From positions 248,001 to 312,000 of the forward strand of contig CAXXUY010000011.1 of the NCBI GenBank assembly GCA_963664715.2: a stretch of DNA of 64,000 nucleotides, given 5' to 3'. The position numbers and the translations under genes are program-made. Below are positions 43,342-52,259 of this stretch, piece by piece. Each line of letters starts with the position of its first letter. Within the stretch, counting starts at the first letter, position 1. A model generated the notes under the pieces. The model was not told where the DNA came from. It saw only the letters and a program-made list of their open reading frames with translations, and ran no database searches. Source of the stretch: JAPOXR01 sp963664715 (GTDB lineage: Bacteria > Pseudomonadota > Alphaproteobacteria > Rhodobacterales > Rhodobacteraceae).

Positions 43342-43500
43342 GTGATTCCGGGTGTCATTGCCAGGCTCGACAAGGCCGTTGCCAGACATGACCGGCAGAT
43401 CGAAATTCTGATCGCCAGCGAGGCCGCCCATGCCGAGAGCTACTCGAGCCTGACCACGGTTCCCGGCATTGGTCCGGTCAACGGCGCCAAGCCTGTCAGG
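43342..43500 (+). pseudogene. IS110-family transposase fragment (Transposase_20 region)
   Basis: The frame carries IPGVIARLDKAVARHDRQIE and SSLTTVPGIGPVNGAK, the helix-hairpin-helix motif that starts the C-terminal domain of IS110 transposases (family LTTVPGIGPVTA). After NGAK the similarity ends and the frame becomes unrelated. It lies in the 537-bp gap between convergent genes at 43183 and 43721, where I see nothing else. Confidence 0.55.
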
Positions 43501-43720
43501 TTCCACTTTTGTTGTTGGCGGGCATCCGACCCGGTGTTGCAGCATCGCAACGCCGCGGAAGCACTGCCGGATTCGCGAAGCCTCGCAACAGGCCAATGGA
43601 GCCTTGTCCCGAAGGAGGTCACGAAACAGCCGTTCATTTTCTCGAACCGGCGGGGATGGATGGCAGACCCTGCCAGTTCGCAGTGTTCGAGGAAGACCTC
43701 CCGTTCAAGCCGGAGGGACA

Positions 43721-44407
43721 TCACACCCCTACATGCTGCTCGGTGACCTGCGGTGTGAGCTCTTCAATCGTCCCGCTCCAGGCCGTGCGGCCCCGGGAAA
43801 GAATGACGGCGCGGTCGCAGACGTTGCGCAACTCCCTGATCGATTTGTCGATGACCAGAATGGACAATCCGGTTTCCAGCTTGAGCCTTGTTATCGCTGA
43901 CCAGATTTCCTGACGAATGATCGGCGCAAGCCCTTCCGTCGCCTCATCGAGAATGAGCAGTCTCGGGTTGGTCATGAGAGCGCGGCCTATCGCAACCATC
44001 TGCTGTTCTCCACCAGACAGTGAGGCCGCCCGTTGGGTCTTCCGTTCCCCCAGCCTCGGAAAGAGATCCACAACCCTTTCGAACGTCCAGTAGCCGGGCC
44101 TGGCCGCGGCGATCAGGTTTTCAGAGACGGTGAGCGCAGCAAAACACCTTCTGCCTTCCGGAGCCAGGCCAATGCCCAGGCGCGCTGCCTGGTGGCTGGT
44201 CAGGCGGCTGAGATCGACGGAATCAAAGGCAAGGGTGCCCCTGGATGGCATCATTCGGCAAATGCACTTCACCATGGTGCTCTTGCCCATGCCGTTCCGG
44301 CCCATCAGGGCAACGACCTCTCCCTCGGCCACTCTCAGCTCGGCGCCGAACAGCACCTGGCTTGATCCGTAGGAGGCGGAGACATTCGAGAGTGCGAGCA
44401 GTGTCAT
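43721..44407 (-). CDS. livF: Branched-chain amino-acid-type ABC transporter ATPase LivF
   Basis: A 228-residue ATPase with Walker A LMGRNGMGKST, signature LSGGEQQMVAIGRAL and Walker B RLLILDEATEGLAP. The Ala in DEATEGLAP and the short length identify LivF rather than LivG. ATG 44407 overlaps the livG stop (ATGA). It is the last gene of the livKHMGF operon. The ligand could be branched-chain amino acids, amides or proline-like compounds given the neighbouring hydroxyproline genes. Confidence 0.93.
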   Translation of the reverse strand: MTLLALSNVSASYGSSQVLFGAELRVAEGEVVALMGRNGMGKSTMVKCICRMMPSRGTLAFDSVDLSRLTSHQAARLGIGLAPEGRRCFAALTVSENLIAAARPGYWTFERVVDLFPRLGERKTQRAASLSGGEQQMVAIGRALMTNPRLLILDEATEGLAPIIRQEIWSAITRLKLETGLSILVIDKSIRELRNVCDRAVILSRGRTAWSGTIEELTPQVTEQHVGV

Positions 44408-45153
44408 GCCTCATCCCCCAGATATGCCTCCCGCACCTCCGGGTTGGCCCGAATGTCGTCTCCCGAACCCGTTGCAATGATCCTGCCATAGACAAGAACA
44501 CTGATCCGGTCGGCCAGTGCAAAGACCGCGTCCATGTCGTGCTCGACAAGCAGGATCGGGGCCTCGTGACGCAGGGCATCCAGGAAGCCAGTCAAGCGCT
44601 TTGAGCCCTCGGATCCGAGTCCTGCCATCGGCTCGTCCATGACGAAGACCCTGGGATTCAGGGTCAGGGCTACGGCAACCTCAAGCTGCCGGCGCTGGCC
44701 ATGGCTGAGTTCGGCCGTTCTCACGCGCATGAAATCGTCCAGGCCGACCCTGAGGAGGGCTCTCTCCGCGGCGTCTCTGAGTTCGCCATCCCGGAGTGCA
44801 GGCCGGAAAAACCGCCAAGGGCGGCCCGATGCGCCCAACGCTCCCAGCACTGCGTTCTGCAGGACGGTGTCCTCCATCGCCAGGGCAGAGATTTGAAATG
44901 TTCGTCCCAGGCCGGCACGGGCCCGGTCGCGTGCACTTTCCTTCGTGACATCGCGCCCGAGCAACTCAACGTTTCCGGCACAAGGTTTCAGGGTTCCGCA
45001 AATCTGGGCGATCAGCGTTGACTTGCCGGCGCCGTTGGGGCCGATGATCGCGTGGATCTCACCGGGACGGAGATCGATCGAGATGTCGTCACTGGCTGTC
45101 AGCGCGCCAAAATTCTTGGAAATTGCATGGGTGGCAAGAACAGCTTCAGGCAT
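44404..45153 (-). CDS. livG: Branched-chain amino-acid-type ABC transporter ATPase LivG
   Basis: A 249-residue ATPase: Walker A IGPNGAGKSTLI, a LivG-type N-terminus (ISKNFGALTASDDISIDLRP), the sequence GLGRTFQISALAMEDTV at the Q-loop, LSHGQRRQLEVAVAL as signature and RVFVMDEPMAGLGSEGS as Walker B. It overlaps livM by eight bases. Together with LivF it energises the LivHM pore. Confidence 0.93.
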   Translation of the reverse strand: MPEAVLATHAISKNFGALTASDDISIDLRPGEIHAIIGPNGAGKSTLIAQICGTLKPCAGNVELLGRDVTKESARDRARAGLGRTFQISALAMEDTVLQNAVLGALGASGRPWRFFRPALRDGELRDAAERALLRVGLDDFMRVRTAELSHGQRRQLEVAVALTLNPRVFVMDEPMAGLGSEGSKRLTGFLDALRHEAPILLVEHDMDAVFALADRISVLVYGRIIATGSGDDIRANPEVREAYLGDEA

Positions 45154-46129
45154 GGGACTCCTCCCGGCCGCAAATCATGCCGATCAACCCGCCGCGACCG
45201 AAAAGCACGATAAGAAGGAGCAGGATGCCCAAATGGACGAGCCAGAATTCGCTGACGCCGCCCAGCAGATGTTCAAGCGTCACGAACACGAGCGCACCGG
45301 CAACAGGACCGAACAGGCGCCCGACCCCTCCGATGATCACGAAGATCATGATCTCGCCGCTGAGCTGCCAGCTGAACATGGCCGGGCTGACGAAGCGGTT
45401 CAGGTCGGCGAACAGTGCGCCGGCCAGCCCTGTCATCGCACCGGAAATCACGAAGGCCGCGAGCTTCAGCCGGTTCGGGTTGAGGCCAACAGTCTCGACG
45501 CGTTGAGGAACCTGGCGCGCTGCGTTCAGGGCAAGTCCGAAAGGCGATCGCGCAAGCCGCGACACCAATGCCAGTGCGGCCGCCAGAATCGCAAGGCAGA
45601 TCATGCAGTACTGAATGGGATCGAGCGTGTTCAAGCCGGGAAACCCGTTGCGAACATAGATGGACAGCCCGTCCTCACCGCCATAGGCTGGCCAGCTGAT
45701 CGAGAAGTAAAAGAACATCTGGCCAAATGCGAGCGTGATCATGATGAAATAGACGCCCGAGGTCCGGAGCGACAGGATGCCGATTACCGTTGCCGCGAAG
45801 GCGGACACGGCAACGGCAGCGAGCCAGATCGCCGGCATCGATTTGGTGCCTTCGATCAGAAACGGCCATTCCGCCACCGGGGTGAAGGTCTGGGCATGGA
45901 ACGCGGGAATGCCCATCGCATACCCGCCAAGTCCAAAGAAAGCTGCATGTCCAAGACTGACAAGACCGCCAAGTCCAAGCGCGATGTTGAGCCCGACCGC
46001 TGCCAATGCGAAAATGGCGGCACGCGTCATCAGCGTGATGATGAAGGGTTCATCGGCAAGTTGCGCCCAGACCGGAATCACGATGCAGACAACTATAAGG
46101 GCCGTGTTCAAATGGCGCTCTCTGATCAA
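45146..46129 (-). CDS. livM: Branched-chain amino-acid-type ABC transporter permease LivM
   Basis: A 327-residue membrane protein with eight to nine hydrophobic segments. The family text NIALGLGGLVSLGHAAFFGLG (split over residues about 48-68) and RLARSPFGLALNAARQVPQR with the coupling loop (about 198-218) are present, as is GLAGALFADLNRFVSPAMF. ATG 46129 overlaps the livH stop (ATGA). It forms the heterodimeric pore with LivH. Confidence 0.92.
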   Translation of the reverse strand: MIRERHLNTALIVVCIVIPVWAQLADEPFIITLMTRAAIFALAAVGLNIALGLGGLVSLGHAAFFGLGGYAMGIPAFHAQTFTPVAEWPFLIEGTKSMPAIWLAAVAVSAFAATVIGILSLRTSGVYFIMITLAFGQMFFYFSISWPAYGGEDGLSIYVRNGFPGLNTLDPIQYCMICLAILAAALALVSRLARSPFGLALNAARQVPQRVETVGLNPNRLKLAAFVISGAMTGLAGALFADLNRFVSPAMFSWQLSGEIMIFVIIGGVGRLFGPVAGALVFVTLEHLLGGVSEFWLVHLGILLLLIVLFGRGGLIGMICGREESHA

Positions 46130-47046
46130 AGCCGCGCTCCGAACAGACCGGTTGGACGCCAGATCAGGACGATGCCCATCAGGATGTAGATCGCCATCGA
46201 GGCAATCGACGAGCCGACCGCGGTTGCGGAGGAGGCATCCATCACAAGTCGAAGTGCCTGTGGCAGGAAGACGCTGCCCAGGGTATCCGTGAGCCCGACG
46301 AGTATGCTCCCGATCAGAGCGCCCTTGATTGAACCTATTCCGCCTATGATGATCACCACGAATGCGAGGATCAGCACCGGCTCGCCCATTCCCACCTGCA
46401 CTGACTGGATTGCGCCAACCAGGGCGCCGGCAAGGCCGGCGAGCGCCGCGCCAAGCGCGAAGATCAGGGTGTAGAGTTTCGATATGTCTACCCCGAGCGC
46501 CGCGATCATTTCTCGGTCGTTTTCACCGGCGCGGACCTGCACGCCGATGCGGGTTCTCGTGATCATCAGGCCCAGTCCGAGCGCAATGACAAGGCCAGCC
46601 GCGATCAACGCAGTGCGATAGAGGGAATACTGAATCCCGCCAGGCAGCGAGATGGGTCCCGACAGGTATCCGGGGATGTTGAAATAGAGCGGGAACGAGC
46701 CGAATATCCATCTCGTTCCCTCTGAGAAAATGAGAATGAGCGCAAAGGTGGCCAGGACCTGGTCGAGATGATCCTTGCCGTAGAGCCTCCGGATGACGAC
46801 GAGTTCGACCAATGCCCCCGCGATGGCCGCTGCCGTCAGCGCAGCCAGCAGTGCCAGCAGAAACGACCCGGTGGCGCCGGCAACCGCTGCCGCGGCGAAC
46901 GCGCCGACCATGTAGAGCGATCCGTGCGCAAGATTGATCAGTCCCATAACGCCAAAGATGAGCGTCAACCCCGCCGCCATCAGGAACAGCATGATGCCGA
47001 ACTGCACCCCGTTCAGGATTTGCTCTGCAATCAGCGCGAACGACAC
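46126..47046 (-). CDS. livH: Branched-chain amino-acid-type ABC transporter permease LivH
   Basis: A 306-residue permease with the LivH signature LIFGVMGLINLAHGSLYMVG (residues about 28-47) and the coupling loop VRAGENDREMIAALGVDISK (about 170-190). GSIKGALIGSILVGLTDTLG follows near 240-260. It begins 53 bases after livK, and a strong stem-loop lies in that gap. Confidence 0.93.
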   Translation of the reverse strand: MSFALIAEQILNGVQFGIMLFLMAAGLTLIFGVMGLINLAHGSLYMVGAFAAAAVAGATGSFLLALLAALTAAAIAGALVELVVIRRLYGKDHLDQVLATFALILIFSEGTRWIFGSFPLYFNIPGYLSGPISLPGGIQYSLYRTALIAAGLVIALGLGLMITRTRIGVQVRAGENDREMIAALGVDISKLYTLIFALGAALAGLAGALVGAIQSVQVGMGEPVLILAFVVIIIGGIGSIKGALIGSILVGLTDTLGSVFLPQALRLVMDASSATAVGSSIASMAIYILMGIVLIWRPTGLFGARL

Positions 47047-47064
47047 AAGGCCAGCCCCGCAGGT

Positions 47065-47090
47065 GCCGGACCTGATGAATCAGGTCCGGC
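47065..47090 (-). terminator. Intercistronic stem-loop between livK and livH
   Basis: A perfect 11-bp stem (GCCGGACCTGA / TCAGGTCCGGC) with a 4-base loop, nine bases past the livK stop on the minus strand. It lacks a T-run in the reading direction, so it probably stabilises the livK transcript or attenuates downstream expression. Confidence 0.65.
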
Positions 47091-47098
47091 CACTCTTC

Positions 47099-48244
47099 TT
47101 ACATCTCGCATTCAGGCGCATAGGCGTCCGAGTGGTTCTCGAAGGCGACACCAATGATCCTGTTTGTGAAGACATCGCCCTCCTTGACCACCTCGCGTGC
47201 GTAGATCGTCTGAATCGGGTGGTGATTGTCACCGAATTCAAAGGCGCCGCGCGTGCTGTCGAATTCCGCCGCCTTAAGTGCATCGCGGAAGGCATCGGCG
47301 TCGCTGACCTCCGCAGTCTCCAGTGCAGAGATCAGCAGGTTGGCGGTATCAAATCCCTGGCTGGCATAGAGTGACGGCAGCCGACCGTATTCAGCCTGGA
47401 AACTCTCCACGAAAGCTGCGTTGGTCGGGTTGTCGATGTCCTTGCTCCACTGCGACGTGTTCACGACACCCAGGGCCGCCTCGCCCACGGCCTGCAGGAT
47501 GCCCTGATCAAAGGAGAACGCCGGACCGATTACCGGAATGTCCACACCGGAATCACTGTACTGCTTCAAGAACGCGATCCCCATGCCGCCCGGCAGGAAG
47601 AAGAACACGCTGTCGGCTTCGGATGCCCGGATCTGCGCGATTTCGGCTGCGTAGTCTGTCTGGCCGAGTTTCGTATAGAGTTCGCTGGCGATCCCGCCTT
47701 CGAAGAAACGCTTGTAGCCGGTCAGGGCGTCTTGTCCCGCAGGGTAGTTGGGTGCCAGGATGAAGGAATTCGCGTAGCCGACTGAATTCGCATAGGCCCC
47801 GGCCGCCTCGTGCAGGTTGTCGTTCTGCCAGGCCGCGTTGAAGTAGTTCGGATGGCATCCCTTTCCGGCGAGTGCGGAGGGGCCTGCATTCGGCGAGATA
47901 TAGAATTTGCCCTGTGCGGTCACAGACGGCACCACCGCCATGGCAAGATTCGACCAGATGATGCCAGTGAGAACATCAACCTTGTCCGATTGGACCATCC
48001 TGTCGGCAAGCTGGACGGCAACATCAGGTTTGCGTTGATCGTCGGCGACGACGACCTCGATGTCGGTCCGACCGGATTGTTTGACGGCCAGCATGAAACC
48101 GTCGCGCACATCGATGCCGAGTCCGGCACCGCCGCCAGACAGGGTCGTGATCATTCCGACATTTGTCTCGGCGGACGCAATGCCGGCAACCGTGCATAGC
48201 GCCGCGATCGCAGCCGTCGACATGGTGAGAATTCTGGATTTCAT
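47099..48244 (-). CDS. livK: Branched-chain amino-acid-type ABC transporter substrate-binding protein LivK
   Basis: A 381-residue periplasmic binding protein of the LivK/peripla_BP_6 family. The signal peptide is MKSRILTMSTAAIAALCTVA with cleavage after IASA. Landmarks are NVGMITTLSGGGAGLGIDVR, DGFMLAVKQSGRTDIEVVVA, FILAPNYPAGQDALTGYKRF and SFQAEYGRLPSLYASQGFDT. ATG 48244 follows an excellent AAGGAGGTTCCC ribosome site. As first gene of the operon it sets ligand specificity, which may be a proline-like or amide compound given the hydroxyproline genes nearby. Confidence 0.92.
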   Translation of the reverse strand: MKSRILTMSTAAIAALCTVAGIASAETNVGMITTLSGGGAGLGIDVRDGFMLAVKQSGRTDIEVVVADDQRKPDVAVQLADRMVQSDKVDVLTGIIWSNLAMAVVPSVTAQGKFYISPNAGPSALAGKGCHPNYFNAAWQNDNLHEAAGAYANSVGYANSFILAPNYPAGQDALTGYKRFFEGGIASELYTKLGQTDYAAEIAQIRASEADSVFFFLPGGMGIAFLKQYSDSGVDIPVIGPAFSFDQGILQAVGEAALGVVNTSQWSKDIDNPTNAAFVESFQAEYGRLPSLYASQGFDTANLLISALETAEVSDADAFRDALKAAEFDSTRGAFEFGDNHHPIQTIYAREVVKEGDVFTNRIIGVAFENHSDAYAPECEM

Positions 48245-48272
48245 GGGAACCTCCTTCTGTGATTGAGACGGA

Positions 48273-48512
48273 TCAAGACTCATTGAACGTCAACATCGTC
48301 ACATTTCGCTCGCTTCCGTCGATATCGAGCAAATTGCAGTCGGTATACCTCCCGATATTCTCCCCGTCAGGGAAGTAAATCTTCTTGTGCAGATCGAATT
48401 CACCGCTTGTTGAGTTGAACTCGGACCGTACGACTCTCATAGCGGTTTCGTCCGCAATCTGGTAGGTCTTGCCCGGTCTGCACCGAATTCCAGTTGGTAC
48501 CCACTGCATCAC
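48273..48512 (-). CDS. Small protein of unknown function
   Basis: A 79-residue open frame ending 28 bases upstream of livK. Its composition looks protein-like (ADETAMRVVRSEFNSTSGEF, then FDLHKKIYFPDGENIGRYTD), with beta-strand-like alternation and no membrane segment. I recognise no family. The frame appears to run on from degenerate sequence upstream, so it could be the surviving end of a decayed gene rather than an intact one. The stretch 48513-49031 upstream contains nothing I can name. Confidence 0.35.
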   Translation of the reverse strand: MMQWVPTGIRCRPGKTYQIADETAMRVVRSEFNSTSGEFDLHKKIYFPDGENIGRYTDCNLLDIDGSERNVTMLTFNES

Positions 48513-49031
48513 TCATCCGTTCCGTAACGGAATAGCTCGAGTTTGAGTCGCTGAGACTTCCCGCTTGAGGACTGCGGCAGACCTTCGACAAGGGCGATGC
48601 AGAGCGGTCGTTGTCCAGTAAGAGTGCCACCTTGACAGCACTCTGGCAGATTTGATGGTTGTTGCGTGCCACCATGGGGCGGACACAACAGGAACCTCGA
48701 CGGCCAGACCGCGGAAGCTGACGGGATTTCCGATGCCTGCGCAAACCAGGACACTTCCGCAGGTGAGACGGGCGGCCTTCGTTTCCGGTACCGAGATGTA
48801 GTACGGTCTCGCAGCCCCGCATTGCCCGGGGCCAACTCTGAAACGTCCAACACGATTGATCAGCAAGTCGATTGAATGACGCGGTGCAGTTGCCGGCCAG
48901 CGGGTCCGGACCTGTCCGGGCATCGGCCAAGCCGCAATCGGGCCTCGCGGAACCGGCCCCGGCAGCGCCTGTCATTACTGGTCTGAATCCCGTCCATGCC
49001 ATATGCGGCTTTGCCGCCGCCGACACGGAAC
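48513..49031. other. 519-bp stretch with no supportable gene
   Basis: Open frames on both strands are short, lack motifs and shift into one another. It is probably degenerate sequence between the liv operon and the unrecognised 356-aa gene. Confidence 0.4.
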
Positions 49032-50102
49032 TCAAGGTGGCATGGGCCTGGGCTGCCTTTTTGCGATCCGAAATTCCCGGACCAGAACCTGCTCACTTGC
49101 ACTCGCTGCATTCGACTCGCGCCAACGGGCAATCGCCCGCGTCACCGTTCGTTCATCGTCTCCCCGCAAGCCTTCCTCGCGCAACACGACGCGTTTCTGC
49201 GCCGCAGTCTCGATGACGATCTCATACCAGCAACGCAGCCGCATTCGCAGGGGCGGAGCACTGCTCGGACCTGCGATTCCGCGCGCTCCGATCCAATTCA
49301 CATACAGGAAGCTCTTCTGCGCCTCGACGTCGTGCCATAGCGGCTTCGTATCTCTGAGCATCAACAGGTCTTCCGCCGCGCGGACCGCCTCCAGTTGGCG
49401 CACTGCGTCCACGAGTGCGATCCGGCGTTCAACCCATGTCGCTATACCCACGCAGGCAATCATTGGAGACATTCCGGACCCGATGCCCCCCGCAACCCCC
49501 GGCCTGGCATAGTCGTGCGTTCCCCGCACCCAGATGCCGTTCTCGCCGTAACCTTCCGGAATCGGGTGCTTGCATCCATCCGCACCGGGTTCGATCCGGT
49601 CGATGAATATCTCTCCGATCACCTCGTATTTGCCCTCTCCGATGTCAAGCCATTCGACTTCGAGGAACTCGTCCAGCTCCGACATTCCGCCTAAAACCCT
49701 GAAAAGCTCTTGCCTCGACTTGAGCGCCCGGAGCACCAGGACCGGCCCGGGATGATCGGATTGCACTTCCACAAGAGGCACGGCGTCTTGCCGCCTCTTG
49801 TTCATCCACCTCGATCGTTCCTGTTCGAGGACCTGCACGGCCTGCCGGACCCTTGGCCCCCCGGTCCAGACGATTCGCCCGCGCACGGTTCGCCTGCTCA
49901 CGGTTTCGTCGAAACGGATCCCCGCGCGGTTGAGCGTATCTCCGGTCGGCCGCAGTGCCGATCCAATGCCTTTCGCATTCCTCGTTCCGAGGATTGCGCT
50001 GACTTCCTCGCTCGAGAGTTCCGATCCCGCTTCCGAGAGGCGCTCGAGAATGGCAAGCCCGGCCCAGTGTCTCGCCAGTTCTGTTTCCGGTATTCTGCCC
50101 AC
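49032..50102 (-). CDS. Conserved-looking protein of unknown function with N-terminal HTH-like segment
   Basis: A 356-residue protein with good coding character but no family that I recognise. Residues about 10-80 resemble a winged helix-turn-helix (HWAGLAILERLSEAGSELSS, EVSAILGTRNAKGIGSAL). A mixed region with FLEVEWLDIGEGKYEVIGEI and GENGIWVRGTHDYARPG follows, then a glycine-rich hydrophobic patch (GVAGGIGSGMSPMIACVGIA) that may contact a membrane or form a pocket. The C-terminus is basic (IAKRQPRP). It stands alone, flanked by degenerate DNA and a broken TIR-like gene, so an accessory or defence role is possible but unproven. Confidence 0.6.
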   Translation of the reverse strand: MGRIPETELARHWAGLAILERLSEAGSELSSEEVSAILGTRNAKGIGSALRPTGDTLNRAGIRFDETVSRRTVRGRIVWTGGPRVRQAVQVLEQERSRWMNKRRQDAVPLVEVQSDHPGPVLVLRALKSRQELFRVLGGMSELDEFLEVEWLDIGEGKYEVIGEIFIDRIEPGADGCKHPIPEGYGENGIWVRGTHDYARPGVAGGIGSGMSPMIACVGIATWVERRIALVDAVRQLEAVRAAEDLLMLRDTKPLWHDVEAQKSFLYVNWIGARGIAGPSSAPPLRMRLRCWYEIVIETAAQKRVVLREEGLRGDDERTVTRAIARWRESNAASASEQVLVREFRIAKRQPRPMPP

Positions 50103-50714
50103 GATTGCCCTGACAACTCACGTTTCTCTGGAGCCATACGGAGACCCACTCAGGGCACAGACCCCTGATACAGCTTGCGCCGGTGAATCCACTCGTATTC
50201 CTCTGTCATCGGAAAGGCGGTGACCGGAGCGCGGTCCTCTCCCAGGCCTGCCTCTCAACACTTCTCTTACTCGCAATTGCGTTTGTTCCACCCAACTGTA
50301 ATGGCCCGGATCTGCCATCCCTTCACCGAGGATGTCGATAGACCGGTTGTGACGACTCCCGATTCTTACCTCATGCCATTCAGACAAGCTGTCGAAGGCA
50401 ATGATCTCGAGAACCTTGTTCTTGCCTGCCATCACCGGCCGCCGACGATCCTCTTAGCCGGAATAGCCCTGCTTGCGACCGAAAGCGAGGACATATCCGT
50501 TATTCGTCGGACTGTAAGAGAGAGCCGGTCATATCGGCATCGGTCTTGACGGTGAGGTTCAGCTTCGCCCCGAACGGACCAACTACGAACGACACCACTG
50601 TCGATTCTCCGTTTCAGTCCTTCCGAAAGCCCTCCTTCAGTTGGCTCATTCCAGCCTTTAACATAGTCCAATAATGGACCAGATGTCCAAAATACGCCGT
50701 ATTGGGATGATGCC
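50103..50714. other. 612-bp stretch, apparently degenerate
   Basis: Only short frames with no motif are found, such as TEEYEWIHRRKLYQGSVP on the minus strand near 50165-50215. It probably contains the promoter of the 356-aa gene and the leader of the HTH relic. Nothing else is supportable. Confidence 0.4.
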
Positions 50715-50972
50715 GTGACTGGACAGGCACAACCTACAACGGCGTTCGACCGCAAGGAACTCCCCGGCCCGGCTTTGCGCATGTTCTCTCGCATCGCGAG
50801 ACTCTGGAGCCTCTCGGTCGAGGAACAGATGACGCTGTTCGGACTGACGGCCCGATCAACAGAATTCGGGATCGAGATTCTTACGGGCAAGACCCACACC
50901 CGCCAAAGGGCTGATTTTGGCTTCTCCAGATTTCAGCAAATGTGTTTTCATCAACTGTCCACTGGACAATGA
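50715..50972 (+). pseudogene. N-terminal HTH of an Xre/MbcA/ParS-type antitoxin, truncated
   Basis: The frame encodes ALRMFSRIARLWSLSVEEQM and TLFGLTARSTEF, matching the N-terminal helix-turn-helix of RES-partner antitoxins (family ALRTFFRIAxxWGLSxxEQxxLLG). After about residue 52 the sequence departs from the family and the toxin-binding C-terminal domain is absent. It runs into the next relic. It is a second, broken antitoxin of the kind that pairs with the toxin type at 3173. Confidence 0.5.
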
Positions 50973-51550
50973 GTATGAGCCACTCCTTCAGGCGATCCTG
51001 TTCTTTCTGATTAGGTTTGGGTTCAAGCCAAGGTTTGCCACGAAACGAGCTGATTCAGGTGAGACCCGCCTAAAAAGGATCAAAGAGCTCATCCGCAGAT
51101 CCAACTACTCGATCCATGATCTGAGCCGGTGTCAGTCTTCCAGGCCCGGCGAACACCACCGGATGAACATGCCGTTTGAACTCGGTCTGGATTTCGGGTG
51201 CAGGAACTTCGGTGGCAGCCCCTTTTGATCAAAAGAGGATTTTGGTGCTGAAAGAGCAGAAATATCGATACAAGATTGCTCTGTCCGAGCTTGCCGGAAG
51301 TGAATCCGAAGCGCATGAAGGTAACTATGCCAAGGCAATACGCAAGGTGCGTAACTGGATCACGGCACCTGGCGTCTCAAAACAGACAGGAGCTGCCAAG
51401 GTGTTGGGCGAATATGAAGACTTCCGGGGGTGACACTATGAGAAACTGGACGACGCCGGGTTCTCGCCGGAAGACATTGCGGACTACCCGACCGGAGAGT
51501 TGATTGATGCGATGACCGAGTGGGTGTCTCTTGGTTGTCCCAGGAGTTGA
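50917..51550 (+). pseudogene. Frameshifted TIR-like/nucleotide-binding protein gene (FINCPxD family)
   Basis: The first frame reads FSKCVFINCPLDNEYEPLLQ, then AILFFLIRFGFKPRFATKRA and RIKELIRRSNYSIHDLSRCQ and NMPFELGLDFGCRNFG. This is the TIR-like fold family starting FINCPFDxxYxPL that I recall as a sensor or effector of uncertain function. Near 51215-51225 it shifts frame to FDQKRILVLKEQKYRYKIAL and AIRKVRNWI, meets an in-frame TGA at 51431, and can be followed to LIDAMTEWVSLG with a final TGA at 51548. Two lesions make it non-functional as a single protein. Start is a probable TTG. Confidence 0.6.
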
Positions 51551-51937
51551 TTGGCAATCTGGCTCGAAGAATCCTGCATAAGCGTTTCAGTCCCATTTCT
51601 TGATTATTCTGGTCCTGCTGAGGGCCTCTCTCGTTGCCTTCAGCCCGGAATACACGCCCAAAATTGACGGGATGGACGCCCCCCTGAGTGCAAGCAATTT
51701 CTTTGGACACACCGGGCAAGGTGATCAGGTACTGTCATGTATTCGGCCTCTCGATGCGGCATCTCAACGCGCCGCGGGCCAGTATGGAGATGCGAGGACC
51801 AGGTCCAAATCGCTGAGACGAACTCGCAGCTCTCGACAATCAGCTGGTTTCCCCGGTCCCGTCTCGATGATCGTTTGCCCTTACCCGTCCTCCGTCCTGC
51901 TCACATCCACCACGCCATCACGTCAGGCCGCAGCCAC
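51551..51937. other. 387-bp stretch without a gene
   Basis: Short frames on both strands without motifs. It bridges the TIR-like relic and an IS110 remnant and is likely degenerate. Confidence 0.4.
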
Positions 51938-52259
51938 TCAGGCAGCAGCCGTGACGGGGTCGAGATAGCTTTCCTTCTTCGTCATCAGCGCCCAGGCCAT
52001 GCGCGCCATCCGGTTGGCCATGGCAACCAACCTCCCCGACTTGCGGACCAGCATGCCGGCAAGCCATGACCCTTCAGGCACCCCGCGCCGGACAGCCCAG
52101 CGGATCTCCGCCATGGTGCCGACAAACAGCAATCGCCTGAGATCGCTCTGACCCATCTTCGAGACCCTCCCCTGGTGCTGCCTGCCTCCGGTCGAGTGCT
52201 GCCGGGGAACAAGGCCAAGCCAGGCCGAAAAGTCCGAGTGCCAACGATGACGCTCCGGA
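51938..52259 (-). pseudogene. IS110-family transposase C-terminal fragment
   Basis: One continuous minus-strand frame with SDFSAWLGLVPRQHSTGGRQ, then GRVSKMGQSDLRRLLFVGTM and MARMAWALMTKKESYLDPV. This is the conserved C-terminal domain of IS110/IS1111 transposases, about 105 residues to a proper stop. The N-terminal RuvC-like half is missing. It abuts, without overlap, the stop of the hydroxylase gene at 52260, so an insertion and later deletion have brought IS DNA up to that gene. Confidence 0.75.

Noticed and set aside
44945..46189. 414-residue plus-strand open frame
   Set aside because: Antisense to livG and livM; charged low-complexity shadow.
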